Assembly: GCF_030815415.1 (NCBI RefSeq) | Contig: NZ_JAUSWW010000001.1 | Location: forward strand, 3,472,001-3,536,000 | Direction: 5' to 3' | Source of the DNA: Streptomyces canus | Lineage (GTDB): Bacteria > Actinomycetota > Actinomycetes > Streptomycetales > Streptomycetaceae | Length of the DNA: 64,000 nucleotides | Shown here: piece by piece, positions 36,410-45,270 of the stretch | Numbering within the stretch: the stretch's first letter is position 1 | Layout: each line of letters opens with the position of its first letter | Program-made: the position numbers and the translations under genes | The notes under the pieces: generated by a model | Databases searched by the model: none | What the model was told of the DNA's origin: nothing | Seen by the model: the letters and a program-made list of their open reading frames with translations, nothing else

Positions 36410-36571
36410 CGGTCAAAGGTGGTGCCTGCCCCGCGACGTCTGGTACGCACGCTCGCCGCGTTGCCGAAAGGCCCTAGTAGCTCCGCTACGAGGACCTTCC
36501 GGCGCCTTGCGATCGCACGCACCAGACGCCGCGGGGCCCGCCCTTCGGGCGGACGACACCACCTTTGACCG
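36410..36571. repeat. 162-bp long imperfect inverted repeat
   Basis: The ends form a perfect 15-bp inverted repeat (CGGTCAAAGGTGGTG at 36410-36424, complement at 36557-36571). Inside, the arms continue to pair almost throughout (CCCCGCG-CGTCTGGT against ACCAGACG-CGCGGGG, then down to a loop around CTAGTAGCTCCGCTACG) with mostly G/A and C/T exchanges. A 20-nt extra hairpin (CGCCCTTCGGGCG) interrupts the right arm. It lies alone in the 384-bp gap between mce and scy. The organisation is that of a small non-coding mobile or MITE-like repeat; I recall similar sequences in other Streptomyces. Confidence 0.75.
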
Positions 36572-36727
36572 GAGAAGCCGCCGGGGTCCGGGTTTCGGGG
36601 GACAAGCGTCGGGGCGGCAGCCCTTGCTCCGCCGTTGATCTGACACCATTCCCCGGGGGCCCCGTTCGGCGGATGGACGGAGCTCGTTTGGGCAGACACG
36701 CGACCAGGGGACGGATGGGACCGCGCA

Positions 36728-39700
36728 GTGCGGGGCTACGAAAGCCAGGAGCGAGTGCCGGCGGCTGACGTCGACCACCTCTCTCGGTTCGAGGCCGAGA
36801 TGGACCGGCTGAAGACCGAGCGGGAAAAGGCGATCCAGCACGCCGAGGACCTCGGCTACCAGGTCGAGGTGCTGCGCGCCAAGTTGCACGAGGCGCGGCG
36901 CACCCTCATGTCCCGACCGTCCTACGACGGCGGCGACATCGGCTATCAAGCCGAACAGTTGCTCCGCAACGCCCAGATCCAGGCCGATCAGTTGCGCCAG
37001 GACGCCGAGCGCGAGCTGAGCCAGGCGCGGGCGCAGACGCAGCGCATCCTCCAGGAGCACGCCGAGAACGCGGCGCGGCTCCAGGCGGAGCTGCACCAGG
37101 AGGCGGTCACCCGCCGCCAGCAGCTGGACCAGGAGCTCTCCGAGCGCCGCCAGACCGTCGAGTCGCACGTCAACGAGAACGTGGCGTGGGCCGAGCAGCT
37201 GCGCGCCCGTACCGAGCAGCAGGCCCGCCGGCTCCTGGAGGAGTCCCGCGCGGAGGCCGAGCAGGCCATGGCCGCCGCCCGCGCGGAGGCCGAGCGGGTC
37301 GCCGCCGAGGCCCGCCAGCGGCTCCAGAGCGAGGCCGAGACGGCCCGCGCGGAGGCCGAGCAACTGCTGCGCCGCGCCCGCACGGACGCCGAGCGGCTGC
37401 TGAACGCCGCGTCCACGCAGGCCCAGGAGGCCACCGACCACGCCGAGCAGCTGCGCAACTCCACGGCGAGCGAGTCGGACAGCGCCCGCCGCGAGGCGAC
37501 CGAGCTGAGCCGCGCGGCCGAGCAGCGGATGACGGAGGCCGAGGAGGCGCTCCGCAAGGCGCAGAGCGAGGCCGAGAAGCTCCTCGCCGAGGCCAAGGCG
37601 AGCGCCGAGAAGACGCTCTCCAGTGCCGAGTCGGCCAACGAACAGCGCACGCGTACGGCCAAGGAGCAGGTCGCCCGGCTGGTCACCGAGGCCACCAAGG
37701 AGGCCGAGGCCACGAAGGCGGACGCCGAGCAGGTCGTCGCGGACGCCCGCGCGGAGGCCGAGAAGATCGTCGCCCAGGCCTCCGAGAAGGCCCGCACGCT
37801 CACCGCCGAGGAGACCGCGTCCCAGCTGGGCAAGGCGGCCAAGACCGCCGAGGACGTCCTCACCAAGGCGTCCGAGGACGCCCGTAGGACCACCAGGGCC
37901 GCCGCCGAGGAGGCCGAGCGGATCCGTTCCGAGGCCGAGGCCGAGGCGGACCGGCTGCGCGCCGAGGCGCATGACATCGCCGAGCAGCTCAAGGGCTCGG
38001 CGAAGGACGACACCAAGGAGTACCGGGCCAAGACGGTCGAGCTCCAGGAGGAGGCCCGTCGGCTGCGCGGCGAGGCCGAGCAGCTGCGTGCCGACGCGGT
38101 CGCCGAGGGCGAGAAGATCCGCGCGGAGGCCCGCAAGGAGGCCGTCCAGCAGATCGAGGAGGCGGCCAAGACCGCCGAGGAACTGCTGGCGAAGGCCAAG
38201 CAGGACGCGGACGAGCTGCGTCAGACGGCCACGACGGACAGCGAGAAGGTCCGCACCGAGGCCATCGAGCGCGCCACCACGCTGCGCCGGCAGGCCGAGG
38301 AGACCCTGGAGCGTACCCGCCAGGAGGCCGAGCGGCACCGCGCGGAGGTCGTCGAGCAGTCCGAGGGCATCAAGGCGGACGCCGAGCGGTCCGCGCGGGA
38401 GCTGCACGAGGAGACCGAGCAGGCCATAGCGGCCCGCCGGGCCGAGGCCGCCGAGGAACTGACCCGGCTGCGCACCGACACCGAGGAGCGTCTCGCCGCC
38501 GCCGAGCAGGCGCTGACCGACGCTCGCGCCGAGGCCGCGCGGATCCGTCGCGAGGCCGTCGAGGAGAGCGAGCGGCTGCGCTCCGAGTCCGCCGAGCGGA
38601 TCCGCACCCTGCAGCAGCAGGCCGAGGCGGAGGCCGACCGGCTGCGCAACGAGGCCGCCTCCGACGCGTCCGCGTCCCGCGCGGAGGGCGAGGCCATCGC
38701 CGTACGGCTGCGTTCGGCGGCCGCGGCCGAGGCCGAGCAGCTGAAGGCGGAGGCCCAGGACACCGCCGACCGGGTCCGTGCGGAGGCGCAGGCCGCCGCC
38801 GAGCGGCTGGCGACGGAGGCGTCCGAGACGCTGGCCGCCGCCCAGGAGGAGGCCGTCCGGCGCCGCCGCGAGGCCGAGGAGACCCTCGGCTCGGCGCGCC
38901 AGGAGGCCGACCAGGAGCGCGAGCGGGCCCGCGAGCAGAGCGAGGAGCTGCTGGCCTCCGCACGCAACCGTGTGGAGGAGGCGCAGGCCGAGGCGGTGCG
39001 GCTGGTCGAGGAGGCCGACCGGCGCGCCACCGAGATGGTGTCTGCGGCCGAACAGCACGCCCAGCAGGTACGGGACTCCGTGGCCGGGCTGCACGAGCAG
39101 GCTCAGGAGGAGATCACCGGGCTGCGCAGCGCCGCCGAGCACGCGGCGGACCGCACCCGGCGCGAGGCCGAGGAGGAGGCGGACCGGGTCCGCGGCGACG
39201 CCTACGCCGAGCGGGAGCGGGCCAGCGAGGACGCGGGCCGCATCCGGCGCGAGGCGAACGAGGAGTCGGAGGCCGCCAAGGCGCTCGCCGAGCGCACCGT
39301 CGGGGAGGCGATCGCCGAGGCGGAGCGGCTCAGGTCGGACGCCGCCGAGCACGCCCAACGGGTGCGCACGGACGCCTCGAACGCGATCGCCGAGGCCGAC
39401 CAGGCCGCCGCCCGTACCCGGGCGGACGCCCGTGAGGACGCCAACCGGATCCGCTCCGACGCGGCCTCGCAGGCCGACGCCCTCATCACCGAGGCGCGCA
39501 ACGAGGCCGAGCGGCTCACCACGGAGACGCTCGCCGACACCGACCGGCTGCGCACGGACACGGTCAACGAGGCCGAGCGTGTACGGTCCGAGGCGGTCGC
39601 CAAGGCCGAGAAGCTGATCGCGGACGCCACCGGGGACGCGGAGCGGCTGCGCGCCGAGGCCGCCGACACGGTCGGCTCCGCGCAGCAGCACGCCGACCGG

Positions 39701-40609
39701 GTCCGCGCCGACTCCGAGCGTTTCAAGGCCGACGCGCTGGCCGAGGCCGACCGGGTCACGACGGCCGCGCGCGAGGAGGCCGAGCGGACCCTCGACGAGG
39801 CCCGCAAGGACGCGAACAAGCGGCGCCAGGACGTGGCCGAGCAGGTCGACACGCTCATCACGGAGACCACGGCCGAGGCGGACAAGCTCCTCACCGAGGC
39901 GCAGCAGCAGGCCCACAAGACCACCGCGGACGCGGAGGGACAGGCCGACTCCATGGTGGGCGCGGCCCGCTCGGAGGCCGACCGGCTGGTCTCGGAGGCG
40001 ACCGTCCAGGGCAACTCCCTGGTGGAGAAGGCCCGTACGGACGCGGACGAGCTGCTCGTCGGTGCCCGCCGGGACGCCACCGCCATAAGGGAGCGCGCCG
40101 AGGAGCTGCGGGACCGCATCACGGCCGAGATCGAGGACCTGCACGAGCGGGCCCGCCGCGAGGCCGCCGAGACGATGAGGTCGACCGGTGACCGCTGCGA
40201 CGCGCTCATCAAGGCGTCCGAGGAGCAGCTGGCGAAGGCGCAGGCGAAGGCCAAGGAGCTGGTCTCGGAGGCGAACTCCGAGGCGGGCAAGGTCCGTATC
40301 GCCGCCGTGAAGAAGGCCGAGGGGCTCCTGAAGGAGGCCGAGCAGAAGAAGGCGGCGCTCGTGCGGGAGGCCGAGGAGCTCAAGGCGGAGGCGATCCGCG
40401 AGGCCCGGCGCACGGTGGAGGAAGGCAAGCGCGAGCTGGAGATCCTGGTGCGCCGCCGCGAGGACATCAACGCCGAGATCTCCCGTGTCCAGGACGTCCT
40501 GGAAGCGTTGGAGTCCTTCGAGGCTCCTTCGGCGGGCAAGGACGGTGGCGTCAAGGCCGGCGTCACGGTCGGCGCCCCGCGATCGGGTGGCAAGCCGTCC
40601 GACAGTTAG
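36728..40609 (+). CDS. scy: Scy, polarity/tip-organising coiled-coil protein
   Basis: The 1293-aa protein is almost entirely alpha-helical and made of Ala/Glu/Arg-rich repeats (patterns such as EAER-R-EA and ADRLR-EA) in 51-residue register from about residue 70 to 1250. A short N-terminal unit (DHLSRFEAEMDRLKTEREKAIQHAEDLGYQVEVLR) and a C-terminal segment (ELEILVRRREDINAEISRVQDVLEALESFEAPS) flank it. Scy assembles with DivIVA and FilP at hyphal tips and marks branch sites. The start is GTG 36728 with GGGA upstream. filP follows after 209 bp. Confidence 0.93.
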   Translation: MRGYESQERVPAADVDHLSRFEAEMDRLKTEREKAIQHAEDLGYQVEVLRAKLHEARRTLMSRPSYDGGDIGYQAEQLLRNAQIQADQLRQDAERELSQARAQTQRILQEHAENAARLQAELHQEAVTRRQQLDQELSERRQTVESHVNENVAWAEQLRARTEQQARRLLEESRAEAEQAMAAARAEAERVAAEARQRLQSEAETARAEAEQLLRRARTDAERLLNAASTQAQEATDHAEQLRNSTASESDSARREATELSRAAEQRMTEAEEALRKAQSEAEKLLAEAKASAEKTLSSAESANEQRTRTAKEQVARLVTEATKEAEATKADAEQVVADARAEAEKIVAQASEKARTLTAEETASQLGKAAKTAEDVLTKASEDARRTTRAAAEEAERIRSEAEAEADRLRAEAHDIAEQLKGSAKDDTKEYRAKTVELQEEARRLRGEAEQLRADAVAEGEKIRAEARKEAVQQIEEAAKTAEELLAKAKQDADELRQTATTDSEKVRTEAIERATTLRRQAEETLERTRQEAERHRAEVVEQSEGIKADAERSARELHEETEQAIAARRAEAAEELTRLRTDTEERLAAAEQALTDARAEAARIRREAVEESERLRSESAERIRTLQQQAEAEADRLRNEAASDASASRAEGEAIAVRLRSAAAAEAEQLKAEAQDTADRVRAEAQAAAERLATEASETLAAAQEEAVRRRREAEETLGSARQEADQERERAREQSEELLASARNRVEEAQAEAVRLVEEADRRATEMVSAAEQHAQQVRDSVAGLHEQAQEEITGLRSAAEHAADRTRREAEEEADRVRGDAYAERERASEDAGRIRREANEESEAAKALAERTVGEAIAEAERLRSDAAEHAQRVRTDASNAIAEADQAAARTRADAREDANRIRSDAASQADALITEARNEAERLTTETLADTDRLRTDTVNEAERVRSEAVAKAEKLIADATGDAERLRAEAADTVGSAQQHADRVRADSERFKADALAEADRVTTAAREEAERTLDEARKDANKRRQDVAEQVDTLITETTAEADKLLTEAQQQAHKTTADAEGQADSMVGAARSEADRLVSEATVQGNSLVEKARTDADELLVGARRDATAIRERAEELRDRITAEIEDLHERARREAAETMRSTGDRCDALIKASEEQLAKAQAKAKELVSEANSEAGKVRIAAVKKAEGLLKEAEQKKAALVREAEELKAEAIREARRTVEEGKRELEILVRRREDINAEISRVQDVLEALESFEAPSAGKDGGVKAGVTVGAPRSGGKPSDS

Positions 40610-40818
40610 GCGTCGGACAGCTGAGCGAAGGCTGACCGACAGGTCGAATTCCGGTGCCGTCTGAGGCCTTTGACCAAGTTTTTGGCAAGCCGTCCCGGGG
40701 TTAGCCACTCAAAAGGGGTGTCATTCTCCAGATCAAACACGTATCCGCTCGATGACACACCGCTTCGGCCCCTAGGATTCCCCCTATCACCTCACCGGTC
40801 TCATTTGACAGGAACCCC

Positions 40819-41757
40819 ATGAGCGACACTTCCCCCTACGGCTTCGAGCTTGTGCGGCGTGGGTACGACCGCGCTCAGGTGGACGAACGGATCTCCAAGC
40901 TCGTCTCCGACCGTGACAGCGCTCTCTCCCGCATCACCGCTCTGGAAAAGCGCATCGAGGAGCTCCACCTCGAAACGCAGAACGCGCAGGCTCAGGTCAC
41001 CGACGCCGAGCCCTCGTACGCCGGTCTCGGCGCGCGTGTCGAGAAGATCCTCCGCCTCGCCGAGGAGGAGGCCAAGGATCTGCGCGAGGAGGCCCGTCGC
41101 GCGGCGGAGCAGCACCGCGAACTCGCCGAGTCGGCGGCCCAGCAGGTCCGCAATGACGCGGAGTCGTTCGCCGCGGAGCGCAAGGCCAAGGCCGAGGACG
41201 AAGGCGTCCGGATCGTCGAGAAGGCCAAGAGCGACTCCTCTCAGCTGCGCCAGGAGGCACAGAAGGACGCGCAGCAGAAGCGCGAGGAGGCGGACGCCCT
41301 CTTCGAGGAGACCCGCGCCAAGGCCGCCCAGGCCGCCGCGGACTTCGAGACGAACCTCGCCAAGCGTCGCGAGCAGTCCGAGCGCGACCTGGCGTCCCGC
41401 CAGCAGAAGGCGGAGAAGCGCCTCGCGGAGATCGAGCACCGCGCGGAGCAGCTGCGTCTCGAGGCCGAGAAGCTGCGCACCGACGCCGAGCGCCGGGCCC
41501 GTCAGACCGTCGAGACGGCGCAGCGCCAGGCCGAGGACATCGTGGCCGACGCGAACGCCAAGGCCGACCGGATCCGTTCGGAATCCGAGCGCGAGCTGGC
41601 CGCCCTCACCAACCGCCGCGACAGCATCAACGCCCAGCTGACGAACGTGCGCGAGATGCTCGCCACGCTCACGGGCGCCGCGGTGGCCGCGGCCGGTTCG
41701 CCGGCCACGGACGACGAGCCGATCTCCCGTGGGGTCCCGGCTCAGCAGTCCCGGTAA
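40819..41757 (+). CDS. filP: FilP, intermediate-filament-like coiled-coil protein
   Basis: The 312-aa protein has an N-terminal DivIVA-like motif (YGFELVRRGYDRAQVDERISKL, residues 7-28), followed by a long coiled coil (about 70-280) rich in Ala, Glu and Arg. FilP forms filaments behind the tip that give hyphae stiffness and interacts with DivIVA and Scy. AGGAA precedes the ATG. A strong terminator follows. Paired with scy as in other streptomycetes. Confidence 0.94.
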   Translation: MSDTSPYGFELVRRGYDRAQVDERISKLVSDRDSALSRITALEKRIEELHLETQNAQAQVTDAEPSYAGLGARVEKILRLAEEEAKDLREEARRAAEQHRELAESAAQQVRNDAESFAAERKAKAEDEGVRIVEKAKSDSSQLRQEAQKDAQQKREEADALFEETRAKAAQAAADFETNLAKRREQSERDLASRQQKAEKRLAEIEHRAEQLRLEAEKLRTDAERRARQTVETAQRQAEDIVADANAKADRIRSESERELAALTNRRDSINAQLTNVREMLATLTGAAVAAAGSPATDDEPISRGVPAQQSR

Positions 41758-41770
41758 GCAGTAGCGCGCT

Positions 41771-41810
41771 CAGAGGCCCGCACCGTCTCCCCCGGAGGTG
41801 CGGGCCTCTG
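41771..41810 (+). terminator. terminator after filP
   Basis: A 14-bp perfect stem (CAGAGGCCCGCACC / GGTGCGGGCCTCTG) with a 12-nt loop lies 13 bp past the filP stop. Confidence 0.85.
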
Positions 41811-41853
41811 GCGTGCCCACCAGGGGCAGGAAGACGTCGTCGACGATCTCCGG

Positions 41854-41949
41854 TCAGCGTCTCGTGGCACAGGACACCGGCACGACGCTCGCGAGGGCCG
41901 GCAGATACGCCGTGCTCACCCACTGCACGGCTGTCGTCGAGGCGTCCAG
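41854..41949 (-). pseudogene. short MFS (DHA2-type) remnant
   Basis: On the minus strand the frame reads LDASTTAVQWVSTAYLPALA then SVVPVSCATRR before a stop at 41856-41854. It is strikingly like the region around helix 2 of DHA2/EmrB drug exporters (AxLQWVxTAYxLALA..IP). Nothing recognisable lies upstream. A second possible remnant is at 42001-42094 on the other strand. The 346-bp gap 41758-42103 otherwise holds only the filP terminator and the ABC leader. Confidence 0.45.
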
Positions 41950-42000
41950 GTCGTGGGGCCGCCGTACTGGCGCGCGGGCGGGGAGCCGCGGCCTTCCCGC

Positions 42001-42094
42001 CCGCCTCCTCTGGTCGACGGCCTTCACGGTGCTCGCCGCCCTCGTCGCACTCGCCCTGCCCGCTCAGGTGGCAGCCCCCGAACGCCCGTCTTAG
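42001..42094 (+). pseudogene. possible C-terminal helix remnant of a transporter
   Basis: The plus-strand codons read LLWSTAFTVLAALVALALP followed by a short polar tail and stop. This resembles the last membrane helix of a DHA2-type MFS exporter. It lies 51 bp from the opposite-strand fragment at 41854-41949, and no intact gene joins them. Confidence 0.3.
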
Positions 42095-42103
42095 CGTGGC
42101 CGC

Positions 42104-43069
42104 ATGATCGAGCTCGAGGGCCTGACCAAGCGGTACGGCGAGAAGATGGCGGTCAACAACCTGACCTTCGCCGTCAGACCGGGCATCGTCACGGGCTTCC
42201 TCGGTCCCAACGGCGCCGGCAAGTCCACGACGATGCGGATGATGCTCGGCCTCGACCGCCCCACCGCCGGTGACGTCCGGATCGACGGGCAGCACTACGA
42301 CCACCTCAAAGAGCCTCTGAAGTACATCGGCGCCCTGCTGGACGCCAAGGCCATGCACGGCGGGCGCAGCGCCTTCAACCATCTCCTCTGCCTCGCCCAG
42401 AGCAACGGCATCCCCCGCGGCCGGGTCGCCGAGGTCCTCGACACCGTCGGCCTCACCGCGGTGGCGAGGAAGAAGGCCAAGGGGTTCTCCCTCGGCATGG
42501 GACAGCGGCTCGGCATCGCGGGCGCGCTCCTGGGCGATCCGCGGATCCTGATGTTCGACGAGCCGGTCAACGGGCTCGACCCCGAGGGCATCCACTGGAT
42601 CCGCAACCTGATGAAATCGCTCGCGACACAGGGGCGGACCGTCTTCGTCTCCTCCCACCTCATGAGCGAGATGGCGCTGACCGCCGATCACCTCGTCGTC
42701 ATCGGTCAGGGGCGGCTGCTCGCCGACACCTCCATGGCCGAGTTCATCGAGCAGAACTCGCGGTCGTACGTCCGGATCCGCTCACCCCAGCGCGAGCGGC
42801 TGCTCGACGTGCTGCACGAGGCCGGGATCACGGCCGTGGAGGCCGGCAACGGGACGCTGGAGGTCGACGGCGGCAAGCCCGAGCACGTCGGGGAACTGGC
42901 CGCGCGGTACCAGATCGTGCTGCACGAGCTGAGCCCTCAGCAGGCCTCCCTGGAAGAGGCGTTCATGCAGCTGACCGCGGAGTCGGTCGAGTACCACGCA
43001 CACTCCGACACACCCGTCGCGGCGCCGGCCGAGCAGTGGGGCGACGACTGGAAGGGGAACCGACCATGA
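42104..43069 (+). CDS. ABC transporter ATP-binding protein
   Basis: The 321-aa ATPase has Walker A GPNGAGKST (34-42), a signature region FSLGMGQRLGIA that deviates from LSGGQ, Walker B ILMFDEPVNGLDPEG and the switch His in VSSHLMSEM. The C-terminal 100 residues form the regulatory domain seen in ABC-2-type antibiotic or lipid exporters. Its stop overlaps the permease start (ATGA). It is a close paralogue of the ATPase at 43948. Confidence 0.9.
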   Translation: MIELEGLTKRYGEKMAVNNLTFAVRPGIVTGFLGPNGAGKSTTMRMMLGLDRPTAGDVRIDGQHYDHLKEPLKYIGALLDAKAMHGGRSAFNHLLCLAQSNGIPRGRVAEVLDTVGLTAVARKKAKGFSLGMGQRLGIAGALLGDPRILMFDEPVNGLDPEGIHWIRNLMKSLATQGRTVFVSSHLMSEMALTADHLVVIGQGRLLADTSMAEFIEQNSRSYVRIRSPQRERLLDVLHEAGITAVEAGNGTLEVDGGKPEHVGELAARYQIVLHELSPQQASLEEAFMQLTAESVEYHAHSDTPVAAPAEQWGDDWKGNRP

Positions 43070-43836
43070 CGGCGATCCAGGTCGTACGGTCCGAGTGGAC
43101 CAAGATCCGGTCGGTGGCCTCCACCGTGTGGACGCTCTCCCTCGCCGTGGTCGTCACCCTCGCCCTCGGCATGCTGATCGCGGCCCTGTCGAAGAACGAG
43201 TTCGACACCATGAGCCGCAACGACCAGCTCTCCTTCGACCCCACCTTCATCAGCTTCGCCGGGATGGGCCTCGGTCAGCTCGCGATGATCGTGTTCGGGG
43301 TGCTCGTGGTGTCGAACGAGTACAGCACCGGCATGATCCGCACCTCGCTGGCCGCCGTACCGCAGCGCGGCACCTTCCTGTTCAGCAAGATCGCGGTGGC
43401 GGCCGGCCTCTGCCTGGTCGTCGGCCTCGTCACCAGCTTCGTCACCTTCTTTCTCGGGCAGGCGATGCTCGGCTCGCGCCGGGCCGACATCGGCGACCCG
43501 GGAGTGCTGCGCGCGGTCATCGGCGGCGGGCTCTACATGACCCTCATCGCGGTGTTCTCGATGGGCGTGGCCACGATGCTGCGCTCGCCGATGCTGTCGC
43601 TGGGCATCCTGATGCCGTTCTTCTTCCTGATCTCCAACATCCTCGGCAACGTCTCGGCGACCAAGAAGATCGGCCAGTACCTGCCCGACCAGGCCGGCAG
43701 CAAGATCATGCAGGTGGTCACCCCGATCGAGGACGACACTCCGTACGGTCCCTGGGGCGGGCTGGGAATCATGGTGCTGTGGGTGGTCGCGGCGGTCGCG
43801 GGCGGGTACGTCCTGCTGAAGAAGAGGGATGCGTGA
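43066..43836 (+). CDS. ABC-2 type transporter permease
   Basis: The 256-aa membrane protein has six probable helices. It begins with the family motif VRSEWTKIRSVASTVWTL and ends VAGGYVLLKKRDA. The NEYSTGMIRTSLAAVPQRG loop between helices 2 and 3 is typical of ABC-2 permeases. It is translationally coupled to the ATPase before it. The substrate is unknown. Confidence 0.9.
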   Translation: MTAIQVVRSEWTKIRSVASTVWTLSLAVVVTLALGMLIAALSKNEFDTMSRNDQLSFDPTFISFAGMGLGQLAMIVFGVLVVSNEYSTGMIRTSLAAVPQRGTFLFSKIAVAAGLCLVVGLVTSFVTFFLGQAMLGSRRADIGDPGVLRAVIGGGLYMTLIAVFSMGVATMLRSPMLSLGILMPFFFLISNILGNVSATKKIGQYLPDQAGSKIMQVVTPIEDDTPYGPWGGLGIMVLWVVAAVAGGYVLLKKRDA

Positions 43837-43947
43837 CGACCCAGAGCTTTGCTCGCTCTTGAGTGGAACCGTCAGCGCCCCGATAAGCTCCTAACCCTTA
43901 CGGGGGCGTGTGCCCTGCTGTCCTGAACCTTTCGATGGGTGCGGAGC

Positions 43948-45270
43948 ATGATCGAGGCAGTCGGCCTGACCAAGCAATATGGCGACAAGACCGCTGTGTA
44001 CAACCTTTCCTTCCAGGTGCGGCCCGGTGCCGTCACCGGCTTCCTGGGCCCCAACGGCTCCGGCAAGTCGACGACGATGAGGATGATCCTCGGTCTGGAC
44101 AACCCCACGTCGGGGCAGGTGACGATCGGCGGCTACCCGTACCGCAAGCTGCCCAACGCCCCCCGCCAGGTGGGCGCGCTGCTCGACGCCAAGGCCGTGC
44201 ACGGCGGCCGGCACGCCCGCAACCATCTGCTCTGCCTCGCCCAGCTGTCCGGCATCCCGGCCCGCCGGGTGGACGAGGTGCTCGGTGTGGTCGGACTCCA
44301 GGACGTGGCCAGGAAGCGCTCCAAGGGCTTCTCCCTCGGCATGGGCCAGCGGCTCGGCATCGCCGCCGCGCTGCTCGGCGACCCCCAGGTGCTGCTGTTC
44401 GACGAGCCGGTCAACGGGCTCGACCCCGAGGGCATCCTCTGGGTGCGCAACCTGATGAAGTCGCTCGCGGCGGAGGGCCGTACGGTCTTCGTCTCCTCGC
44501 ACCTCATGAGCGAGATGGCGCTGACCGCCGACCACCTGATCGTCATCGGGCGCGGACAGCTGCTGGCCGACATGAGCGTGCAGGACTTCATCGCCGCGAA
44601 CTCCGCCGGCTTCGCGCGCGTACGCACCCCCGACACCGACCCGCAGCTGCGCGAGAAGCTGACGTCCGCGCTGACGGAGGCGGGCGGGCACGTGCTGCCG
44701 GAGCAGGACGGCGCGCTGCGCATCACGGGTCTGCCGCTCCCCCGCATCAGCGACATCGCCCACGACACGGACGTACGCCTCTGGGAGCTCTCCCCGCACC
44801 AGGCCTCGCTGGAAGAGGCGTACATGCGGATGACCCAGGGCGCCGTCGACTACCGCTCGACGATCGACCAGAAGGCGGGCCTCCAGCAGCTCCTCCCGCC
44901 GGGAACCCAGCCCCCGATGCCGGTCCCGGGCCAGGGCCAGCCCGGCTGGTACGCGCCTCCGCCGCCGCAGCAGGGCGGCCAGCCGCTCGCGGGCGCCCCC
45001 GCCGGCGCGTACGGCACCGGGCAGCCTCCGGCGGGCCCGTACGCCGCCCCCGGCGCGGGTCAGCCCAACCCGTACGCCCAGACGCCTCCCCAGGCCCCCC
45101 AGGCCCCGGCGCAGCCCTCCGCCCCAGCGACCCCGCCCGCGGACCGGCAGCCCGCCCCGAGCGCGCCCGCCGCGGCCCCCGCGCCGCCCACGGCCGCCCC
45201 ACAGCCCACCGCACCCGCCCCGGCCCCCGCGCCCGCCGCCGACCTGACGAAGTCCGAGGACGCCCGATGA
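43948..45270 (+). CDS. ABC transporter ATP-binding protein with Pro/Ala-rich tail
   Basis: The 440-aa ATPase's first 310 residues parallel the neighbour at 42104 (GPNGSGKST, FSLGMGQRLGIA, LLFDEPVNGLDPEG, VSSHLMSEM). The last 130 residues are a low-complexity Pro/Ala/Gln tail (QPPAGPYAAPGAGQPNPYAQ and similar) that the first copy lacks. ATG 43948 is chosen; an in-frame GTG at 43939 is possible. The stop overlaps the next permease start (ATGA). Confidence 0.88.
   Translation: MIEAVGLTKQYGDKTAVYNLSFQVRPGAVTGFLGPNGSGKSTTMRMILGLDNPTSGQVTIGGYPYRKLPNAPRQVGALLDAKAVHGGRHARNHLLCLAQLSGIPARRVDEVLGVVGLQDVARKRSKGFSLGMGQRLGIAAALLGDPQVLLFDEPVNGLDPEGILWVRNLMKSLAAEGRTVFVSSHLMSEMALTADHLIVIGRGQLLADMSVQDFIAANSAGFARVRTPDTDPQLREKLTSALTEAGGHVLPEQDGALRITGLPLPRISDIAHDTDVRLWELSPHQASLEEAYMRMTQGAVDYRSTIDQKAGLQQLLPPGTQPPMPVPGQGQPGWYAPPPPQQGGQPLAGAPAGAYGTGQPPAGPYAAPGAGQPNPYAQTPPQAPQAPAQPSAPATPPADRQPAPSAPAAAPAPPTAAPQPTAPAPAPAPAADLTKSEDAR

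Noticed and set aside
36413..40708. A continuous 1431-codon frame antisense to scy, Leu/Gly-rich
   Set aside because: It mirrors the codon bias of the Glu/Ala/Arg-rich scy repeats. It has no ribosome site and no recognisable domain, and the coiled-coil frame on the plus strand is plainly the gene.
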